DNA of 29,699 nt, taken from positions 1 through 29,699 of IMG/VR virus record IMGVR_UViG_3300021185_004118. The stretch is one strand, 5' to 3'. This stretch comes from a virus. A program made the translations under genes and the position numbers. This document shows, one piece after another, positions 14,701 to 20,041 of this stretch; the stretch's first letter is position 1, and every line of letters starts with the position of its first letter. A model generated the notes under the pieces. That model worked only from the letters and a program-made list of their open reading frames with translations, had not been told where the DNA came from and did not search any database.

Positions 14701-16268
14701 ATATTATCATTATCTAATTTTGATTTTACTCTTGTATCGGTATAGTAAAGATTACTAGCTTCAGTTACTTGGTCGGTATCAATACCTGTTAGTTCCCCAC
14801 CTTCTCCTTTGAATCCTACTGATGAACTTACTTTAGCATCAAATACGAATTGAGATGTATTGTGGTCCCATTGTAATGATTTATTAGCACCATCAATTTC
14901 TAATCCTGCTCCATCTGCAGCTGCTGAATCAGCAGAACCACTTGCAACTGTAATTAATTTATCTTCTATTCTTAATTCTGTTGAAGATATTTCTGTTGAA
15001 GAACCTAAAACTGTTAAATCACCAGTAATTGTCATATTACCAGTAAATGAACCTGTGTTAAATGTTACATCTGATGTTGTTGATAAATCTTGATTGATTG
15101 TATCTAAGTTTGCTTTATTTGAATGTGAGTGAGATACATCACTTAATAAATCTAATCTACTTTCAAACGATGAAGTTGTAGAATGAATATTTGAAATGTT
15201 TATATCAATAGAAGATGTAAATGTTTCTACATTATCTAATCTTACATCTTGTAAAGCTTGTTCAGTTGTTATAGAACCAGTTTCAGTTGAAAGTTGGTCT
15301 AATCTCGTATCTTGTGCAGCTTGTTCAGTTTCAATAGAACCTGTTTCGGTTGATAATTGGTTTAATCTTACATCTTGTGCAGATTGTTCGGTTGATATAG
15401 AACCAGTTTCAGTTGAAAGTTGGTCTAATCTTACATCTTGTGCAGCCTGTTCTGTTGATATAGAACCAGTTTCAGTTGAAAGTTGGTTTAACCTCACATC
15501 TTGTGCAGATTGTTCAGTAGCAATAGAACCAGTTTCAGTTGAAAGTTGGTTTAATCTATCTTCAAATGATGAAGTTGTAGAATGAATATTAGTAATATTA
15601 ATATCATTTGAAGCAGTATATGAATTTAGTGAAGTGTTTAATACTTCATCATCTAAATATGTTTTATCTATTATAGTACCTTGCCAAGTACCTGTTGCAA
15701 TTGTACCAACAGTAGTAATTGAACTAGCACCTGTAAATCCTGTCTTATCGGCTGATTCTAGTACTACTTGTGATGAACCACTAAATACACCATCTCCACC
15801 TACTTGTAAAAATCCTAAATCATCTATTTGTTGTGATGAAGAAACAATACCACTACCATTTAAAGTAATATTATCAATTGATGCAGAAGTTGCATATATG
15901 TGTCTCCATTTTTTTGAGTTTGAACCTAAATCAAAGGTATCATCTGTATCAGGAATAATAGAAGAACTAAGGTCTGCGGATATTACTATATTATCAGTAT
16001 CTTGGTTTCCTAAAAATAAATTACCACCTATTGTTAAATCACCTGTAGCAGTTATGTTAGTTGCTAAAATATTAGAACCAGTTATATTACCTGAAATATT
16101 TAATGAACCGCTATTTGATTCATCTAGTTTTGCTAGAATCTTATATTGAGTATTAGAACCACTACCATCACCAACTACAACAGTCTCTATGTCTTTATCA
16201 TAGAATAATTCTGATTGTTGTATTGAGCCTGATGGAGTTCCTCTTCGTAGTTTTAAAGTTGCTGCCAT
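11784..16268 (-). CDS. Long tail fibre with coiled-coil repeats and C-terminal S74 chaperone
   Basis: The 1494-residue protein begins MAATLKLRRGTPSGSIQQSE, with VVVGDGSGSNTQYKIL soon after, typical of phage fibre N-terminal domains. Residues about 238-342 are five 21-residue repeats (RLNQLSTETGSIxTEQxAQD type), a probable trimeric coiled-coil shaft. Further on are two modules of GDLTVLGSSTEISSTELxIEDKL type, several NLYYTDxRVKxKLD modules, two NLAVSDT/NLGVSDT modules and many SGSSQI repeats. The C-terminus (about 1396-1494) is an S74 chaperone with YASSDERLKNNI (Asp1401), VIAQEIEKVLPELV and a terminal coiled coil. It probably trimerises and may self-cleave. The start has AGGAAG about 10 bases upstream and a terminator lies further upstream, so the gene may have its own promoter in the 16269-16365 gap. 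The fibre call is secure; the exact position on the virion is unknown. Confidence 0.92.
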   Translation of the reverse strand: MAATLKLRRGTPSGSIQQSELFYDKDIETVVVGDGSGSNTQYKILAKLDESNSGSLNISGNITGSNILATNITATGDLTIGGNLFLGNQDTDNIVISADLSSSIIPDTDDTFDLGSNSKKWRHIYATSASIDNITLNGSGIVSSSQQIDDLGFLQVGGDGVFSGSSQVVLESADKTGFTGASSITTVGTIATGTWQGTIIDKTYLDDEVLNTSLNSYTASNDINITNIHSTTSSFEDRLNQLSTETGSIATEQSAQDVRLNQLSTETGSISTEQAAQDVRLDQLSTETGSISTEQSAQDVRLNQLSTETGSIETEQAAQDTRLDQLSTETGSITTEQALQDVRLDNVETFTSSIDINISNIHSTTSSFESRLDLLSDVSHSHSNKANLDTINQDLSTTSDVTFNTGSFTGNMTITGDLTVLGSSTEISSTELRIEDKLITVASGSADSAAADGAGLEIDGANKSLQWDHNTSQFVFDAKVSSSVGFKGEGGELTGIDTDQVTEASNLYYTDTRVKSKLDNDNIHSGSYLGTATTANLTEGSNLYYTDSRVKSKLDTETVISGSSQVIGILDSLNSYTSSNDSDISNIESTTSSIEDRLDNIETSTGSYLTTVDISDDTNLAVSDTSEVNMILSGDTLSAELIGGVVSGSSQITITESQISDLSHYTDSDVKNKLNTEGVVSGSSFASNHQGSITASINSVSTNVDLGLNTNDSPTFSTLTLSSVAAGGGTDYDALFDVSGLLKKRTLGTSAFFNVSASIADDPNSIPTTKAVNDALIEAGAGDITAVNSTSTISPSATGIVHTQQGTESGGAYGNVGNVVIAIDTGSIHFTAGVDARIPASTSGLVSGSSQIDVTATTNYGSINQYSDSKVKTKLDTDAVLSGSFLSHFPDGVVSGSSQINGTQIQNNEITIVSQNVALGGSISLAAITNGSGIVSGSSQLYSDLDSRYGNELGDGLVSSSEQVVGILDSLNSYTSSNDTNISLVQSRLNNIESNTGSYDDQTNISSLNDYTSSNDNQQGVQDIRIDQLASETGSYLISVDISTDTNLGVSDTSNIDMILSGDTLSANLKGGVVSGSSQIDVTSTTNYSSINQYSDSKVKDKLDTEGVISSSVQISHDDTTGFVANEHIDHSSISVGSGKGLDGGGTIDTNRSIFLDTGSLHFNEGIKKKLDTETVISGSSQVSYTGLSNIPAGIVSGSSQISLTGFDTDDLSEGSSNLYYTDTRVKTKLDAEGVFSGSVPMGGDISGNASNATVDKVKGVSLTSGEVTQLANIGASTISATQWGYLGGSNQNVKTNSDVTFNDINASGDVVISGDFTVLGSATEISTSELSIEDKLITVASGSANSSAANGGGIEVDRGSDANASITWNHSGTRFDINNGIHVTGTIQATDDIIAYASSDERLKNNIQPIKNPIEKINSISGNSFSWNEEKQDIYKGKDYGVIAQEIEKVLPELVTTKENGYKAVKYDKLVSLLIEGIKELSSEIRELKEKNQ
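11787..12083 (-). other. S74 intramolecular chaperone domain coding segment
   Basis: This covers residues about 1396-1494 of the 1494-residue fibre. Motifs are YASSDERLKNNI, NSFSWNEEKQDIY, YGVIAQEIEKVLPELV and AVKYDKLVSLLIEGIKEL, followed by a short helical tail. It is the second such domain in the window. Confidence 0.88.
15243..15557 (-). repeat. Five 63-base tandem repeats encoding 21-residue coiled-coil units
   Basis: Five in-frame copies of exactly 63 bases encode RL(N/D)QLSTETGSIxTEQxxQDx. Copies differ mainly by N/D at position 3 and by A, S, E or T before TEQ. The repeat register (RLNQL, then IxTEQ) fits a coiled coil broken by a TETGS turn. Unit number could change by slippage or recombination, altering shaft length. 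Confidence 0.9.
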
Positions 16269-16365
16269 TAATTTTTCTTCCTAATATATTACATATAAAT
16301 ATAGATGCACAGATTTATTGTTAAAACAAATCCATTACTTATATAAGTATATGAAAATGTAAGTT
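16269..16365 (-). promoter_or_regulatory. Gap between terminator and the 1494-residue fibre gene, possible promoter
   Basis: Downstream of the intrinsic terminator this gap holds the 14-base perfect dyad TACTTATATAAGTA at 16336-16349. It also has TATAAATA on the plus strand (TATTTATA in the sense direction) at 16294-16301, 26 bases before the start, then AGGAAG. Because a terminator precedes it, a promoter here is expected. A TTAACA box lies 17 bases before the TATTTA, but this sigma-70-like match is weak. Confidence 0.35.
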
Positions 16366-16397
16366 AAAAAAAAATCCCCAACCTTTCGGAAGGGGAT
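16366..16397 (-). terminator. Intrinsic terminator after the 947-residue fibre gene
   Basis: On the minus strand ATCCCC-TT-CC, a GAAA tetraloop, GG-TT-GGGGAT form a hairpin with six plus two base pairs and one internal TT/TT loop. It is followed directly by a run of nine T. It starts about 24 bases after the stop of the 947-residue gene. It is the only GC-rich stem in any gap and stands out from the surrounding AT-rich DNA. Confidence 0.9.
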
Positions 16398-16420
16398 TAA
16401 TTTATTTAAGTATATTCCTA

Positions 16421-19264
16421 TTAGAATGTACCTCCATCGAGTTCGTTACTCGCAACGAATGATGAACCATTCCATTGAATTACATCACCTGCCGTAGCAG
16501 CTGCTACTGATTCAAGAGATTTGTTTGAATCAAAGTAAACAAATGAGTTAGCAGTTGCAGCATTGATTCTCAATTCTGCAGTTCCACTTACTGTTACATT
16601 TGTACCATCATCAGTAATCAATGAATCAACTAATAATCCATTAGAATCAGCTTTAAGTACTGTGTTAGAAGTAGGAGTAGCATTTAATCTTGCTATTTCC
16701 TTTTCACTTCCAAGTGCACCAGCCATCCAATGGTCCTCAGATGCATCCCATAGTAAAGAACCACTTGTAGTTCCATCACCGGTAACATCACTAACTAAAA
16801 GTCCAGCATCACCTGCACCATCAGCGTAGTTAAGTTCAATAATTCTATCACCAATGTTTACAGTTGTAGAATCGATTGTTGTAGTTGTTCCCTCAACTGA
16901 TAAGTTACCAGTTACAGTTACATTACCACTAAGTGTTGGGTTTGTTGGGATTCCAATTGTTACAGTTTGACCAGAAACAGAAGTTTCGATTTCGTTAGCT
17001 GTACCAGCGAAAGTTAAATCTTGTGTTTTTAGTGCAACTGAACCATTACCACTTGAACCACTAATATCTAATGTACTAGCAACACCAGTAAGAGCCGAAC
17101 CATCTCCAATGAATGAACCAGTGAAATCAGTTGTTCCACCTACATCACCAAAGTCATCACCACTTATTCTACCACTACCGAAATCAGTTGCCTGATTTGA
17201 TAAAGAAGAAACTACTTGTGCTGAACCAGATATTGTTCCACTTCCACCAGCGATTGTTTCGTAAGTAATAGTTCCACCTAAAGATGTATCAACACCTGCA
17301 ATTGTAATTCCATCATTTGTAAGTGATGAATTAGCAATATTAGATATTGTGTTACTACTTGCATCAATTGTTTTGTTTGTAAGAGTTACAGTTGAAGCTG
17401 CAAATGAACTTGTATAGTTTTCTAACCTACCAGCTCTTTGTTGTAATGCAGTATCTGCAGTTTCAAGTGCACCAGTTGCAGCAGCTAATTCAGCTTGGTC
17501 TACGAAATCTCCACTTACAGAAGATGTAAATGCAGATAGTTGGTCTAATCTTGAATCTTGTCCACTATTTGTAGTATTATTAGATGCAGTATATGCATTT
17601 AAAGAAGCATTTAATACTTCATCATCTAAATTTGCTTTATCAATTGCAGTACCATTCCATACACCAGTAGCAATTGTACCAAGTGTTGTAATTGAACTAG
17701 CTCCTGTAAATCCTGTCTTATCAGCAGATTGTAATACTACCTGTGCCGAACCAGTTACTACACCAACTCCACCAAATAATACTTCATCAGTAATTGCACC
17801 ACCAAGAGAAACCGAAGTTCCACTAATAGTAATTGCTGAATTTGCTAATTTATCATTTGCAATTGAACCAGCTAATTTATCGTTAGATATTGAACCAGCC
17901 AATTGTGAATTTGTAATTCCTGATACTTGTGCAGAACCAGAGAATACACCATCACCATTTGCAACTAATACTTTAGATTCTGAACCACTTGCTCCAGCAA
18001 TCCATTGGTTAGTTGTACCATTCCATAATAATGAACCACTTGCAGGGCCATTTGCATCATGTACTTCTAAACCACCAAGTGCTGCTCCACTACCATTAAG
18101 AGCTAAAATGTTATCTCCTAATACAACAGTAGTTGAATCAACTGATGTAGTTGTTCCTTGTACTTCTAAATTACCAACAACTGTTAAATCGTTTCCGATT
18201 GTTACATCATCAGGTAAACTTAATGTTACTTTTACATCATTACCAACTTTAGTTACTGCAGTTGCGATTTCATTTGCAGTTCCTAAAAATTGTAAATCAT
18301 CATTGATTAAATCTACGTTTTGAGTTCCGCTATCACCATCAACAGTTAAGTTAGTTGCTAATCCAGTTAATCCTGAACCATCACCAACAAATGAACCTGT
18401 TATAGTTGAAGTTCCTGCAACATCACCAATCGATGCTCCACTTATTCTACCACTACCAAAATCAGTTGCTTGGTTAGAAAGTAAAGAAACAACTTGTGCT
18501 GAACCAGTTACTACACCAACTCCACCAAATAATACTTCATCAGTAATTGCACCACCTAATGATACTGAAGTACCACTAATAGTAATTGCTGAATTAGCAA
18601 GAGATGAATTTGCAATGTTTGTAATAGTGTTATCAGGACCATTGATAGTTTTGTTAGTTAAAGTTACAGTTGAAGCTGCGAATGAACTTGTATAGTTTTC
18701 CAACCTACCAGCTCTTTGTGATAAAGCAGAATCAGAAGTTTCTAGTGCTCCTGTTGCTGCAGCTAATTCTGAATTATCTACGAAATCTCCACTAATAGAA
18801 CCAGTGAATGTAGATAATTGGTCTAATCTCGTATCTTGTCCACTATTTGTAGTGTTGTTAGATGCAGTATATGCATTTAAAGATTCATTAGAAACACTTG
18901 AGTTTGCTAATTGAGATGAGCCAGATACTAATCCTGTTCCACCTGTTTCAGGAGATGCTTTAACTTCGATGTTTCCACCTTTGTTAAGGATATAAAGTTT
19001 GTTATCATCAGTATCGTAAAATGGAATACCATCAACATGAGTGTTGTAGTCTGCTCCACTTAAATTCGGTACGGTTGTTCCTTGTAATATTTTGTTTACA
19101 GGAGTAGCCGTTGAACCATCAATACCAACAAATACTAAACTATCACCATTTGCGATTGTTCCTAAACCAGATGAACCTGTTACTACTAAAAGCTCTCCTG
19201 CTCTTGTAGTTGCAGATGATAATCCCTCAAGATTACCTCTTCTGTGCTTAATAATTTGTGCCAT
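16421..19264 (-). CDS. Tail fibre-type protein made of two tandem copies of one large module, C-terminal DGGTF
   Basis: The 947-residue protein begins MAQIIKHRRGNLEGLSSATT, with RAGELLVVTGSSGL next, related to the N-termini of neighbouring fibres. The body is largely an internal duplication: a unit beginning LNAYTASNNTTNSGQD at about residue 134 recurs about 426 residues later. Each copy has a SRLDQLS coiled-coil start, RAGRLENYTSSFAASTVTLT, SNQATDFGSGRISG, GDGSxLTG, a GTTTxxDSTTVxxGD module and SGSLLWxxxxxxWxAGAxGS. A 39-residue block containing DEVLFGGVGVVTGSAQVV is also repeated. There is no S74 domain; the protein ends SNELDGGTF. AAGGA supports the start. The stop is followed by a strong terminator, so this gene ends a transcription unit. 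It probably forms a fibre or collar/whisker element; its target is unknown. Confidence 0.88.
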   Translation of the reverse strand: MAQIIKHRRGNLEGLSSATTRAGELLVVTGSSGLGTIANGDSLVFVGIDGSTATPVNKILQGTTVPNLSGADYNTHVDGIPFYDTDDNKLYILNKGGNIEVKASPETGGTGLVSGSSQLANSSVSNESLNAYTASNNTTNSGQDTRLDQLSTFTGSISGDFVDNSELAAATGALETSDSALSQRAGRLENYTSSFAASTVTLTNKTINGPDNTITNIANSSLANSAITISGTSVSLGGAITDEVLFGGVGVVTGSAQVVSLLSNQATDFGSGRISGASIGDVAGTSTITGSFVGDGSGLTGLATNLTVDGDSGTQNVDLINDDLQFLGTANEIATAVTKVGNDVKVTLSLPDDVTIGNDLTVVGNLEVQGTTTSVDSTTVVLGDNILALNGSGAALGGLEVHDANGPASGSLLWNGTTNQWIAGASGSESKVLVANGDGVFSGSAQVSGITNSQLAGSISNDKLAGSIANDKLANSAITISGTSVSLGGAITDEVLFGGVGVVTGSAQVVLQSADKTGFTGASSITTLGTIATGVWNGTAIDKANLDDEVLNASLNAYTASNNTTNSGQDSRLDQLSAFTSSVSGDFVDQAELAAATGALETADTALQQRAGRLENYTSSFAASTVTLTNKTIDASSNTISNIANSSLTNDGITIAGVDTSLGGTITYETIAGGSGTISGSAQVVSSLSNQATDFGSGRISGDDFGDVGGTTDFTGSFIGDGSALTGVASTLDISGSSGNGSVALKTQDLTFAGTANEIETSVSGQTVTIGIPTNPTLSGNVTVTGNLSVEGTTTTIDSTTVNIGDRIIELNYADGAGDAGLLVSDVTGDGTTSGSLLWDASEDHWMAGALGSEKEIARLNATPTSNTVLKADSNGLLVDSLITDDGTNVTVSGTAELRINAATANSFVYFDSNKSLESVAAATAGDVIQWNGSSFVASNELDGGTF
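17748..17803 (-). repeat. 56-base perfect direct repeat, copy A
   Basis: It is identical base for base to 18501-18556, 753 bases (251 codons) away and in frame. It encodes AITDEVLFGGVGVVTGS. Identity at third positions suggests recent duplication or gene conversion within the 947-residue fibre gene. Confidence 0.85.
18501..18556 (-). repeat. 56-base perfect direct repeat, copy B
   Basis: This is the partner of 17748-17803. Flanks on the left side remain similar but diverge at synonymous sites. Confidence 0.85.
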
Positions 19265-19430
19265 TTTTAATTTTTTCCTTTTTTGTTAAAATGTTAATTT
19301 AAAATAATTTTTTGTTAAATAACCTTTATTGAATTTTACTTATGTAACCATTTGTTCAACGGGAATGTTCCCATAATTAAAACACTATATAGTGTTTGTT
19401 ACTTTTATAAATATGATGAGAATTTTTAAA
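19265..19430 (-). promoter_or_regulatory. Longest gap of the window, with palindromes
   Basis: This 166-base AT-rich gap lies between the 197- and 947-residue fibre genes. It holds the 18-base perfect palindrome AAACACTATATAGTGTTT (19380-19397), the inverted repeat GGGAA-TG-TTCCC (19361-19372) and TATAAATA on the plus strand (19406-19413). It also contains the AAGGA ribosome binding site of the downstream gene. In the sense direction the 18-base palindrome is extended by a fourth T and then AATTAT, so it could be a weak terminator. A promoter plus terminator region is plausible. Confidence 0.4.
19380..19397. repeat. 18-base perfect palindrome AAACACTATATAGTGTTT
   Basis: It is the longest perfect dyad I see in the gaps. 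It is centred on TATA and lies between two fibre genes. It could be an RNA hairpin, a regulator site or a weak terminator. Confidence 0.5.
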
Positions 19431-20024
19431 CTAAAAAGTTTCTCCATCTATTTCTACTTTTTGAACTCCACTTATAAAATGAGTAGAGCCTGTACTTACG
19501 TTTATACCACTTGAATTTAAAACAATACCATCTCCTGGGTCTAATTCAAGTACAACATTTCCACTTGATGCACCTCCTGTAATACCTTCATCTGATGTGA
19601 AAACTGCAGTGATATCACCGCCTCCACCGCCTCCACCTCCTCCTTCAAGAGAAGATAAATCTATTGACATTGATGTTTGAGTAGAACCTACTAAATCTTG
19701 TCCAAAAAGAGTAAGAACAGATGTTCCAGTATCAAATGATGCACTTGTAAATGAACCACTATTGAATGAGAATTCTGCAAAAGTTACTGTATCTTCGAAT
19801 GTTGAAATGAAATCTGCAGGAACAACATCTGCTTTATATAATGAACCACTATCTTGAACATATATTATTTGGTTATCTGAAAATAGGTTAGGAGAAATAC
19901 CAACTAAGTCAGAGGAAGCATATACTTTAAATGCTCCTTTAACGAAATCAATATTCATTAAGGCAGTTGTTCCCGCGTTTTTCGTCGCGGTATTTAATCC
20001 TAATCTTTCCCCTATAAATGGCAT
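19431..20024 (-). CDS. Short fibre-type protein with nine-glycine hinge and C-terminal DGETF
   Basis: The 197-residue protein has an N-terminal domain (1-125) unlike its neighbours: MPFIGERLGLNTATKNAGTT, then NIDFVKGAFKVYASSDLVGI, IIYVQDSGSLYKADVV and a beta-rich SFNSGSFTSASFDTGTS segment. A run of nine Gly (about 131-139) follows, probably a flexible hinge. The C-terminal part has GDITAVFTSDEGITGG and VLELDPGDGIVLNSSGINVS, patterns common in fibre shafts of other phages. It ends VEIDGETF. AAAGGAA about 8-14 bases upstream supports the start. It sits 17 bases after the 2227-residue fibre gene, so it is probably co-translated with it. It could be an adaptor or tip protein of that fibre; the function is inferred from context only. 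Confidence 0.75.
   Translation of the reverse strand: MPFIGERLGLNTATKNAGTTALMNIDFVKGAFKVYASSDLVGISPNLFSDNQIIYVQDSGSLYKADVVPADFISTFEDTVTFAEFSFNSGSFTSASFDTGTSVLTLFGQDLVGSTQTSMSIDLSSLEGGGGGGGGGDITAVFTSDEGITGGASSGNVVLELDPGDGIVLNSSGINVSTGSTHFISGVQKVEIDGETF
19612..19645 (-). repeat. Poly-glycine codon run (nine Gly)
   Basis: A simple-sequence tract (mixed GGA, GGT and GGC codons) encodes LEGGGGGGGGGDIT. It separates the N-terminal and C-terminal domains of the 197-residue protein and probably acts as a flexible linker. Confidence 0.8.
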
Positions 20025-20041
20025 ATTATATTCCTTTCATT

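Noticed and set aside
15243-15557. CRISPR-like array from evenly spaced repeats
   Set aside because: The repeats are contiguous 63-base coding units without unique spacers and stay in frame within a fibre gene.
15196-15585. Open frame of 129 codons on the plus strand with regular internal repeats
   Set aside because: It is antisense to the five 63-base coiled-coil repeats of the 1494-residue fibre. The regular pattern is a mirror of that gene, and there is no RBS.
15634-16149. Plus-strand open frame of 171 codons
   Set aside because: It is antisense to the N-terminal part of the 1494-residue fibre. It has no start signal and no recognisable product.
19361-19372. GGGAA-TG-TTCCC inverted repeat as an intrinsic terminator
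   Set aside because: The stem is only five base pairs with a two-base loop and no T-run follows it in either direction.
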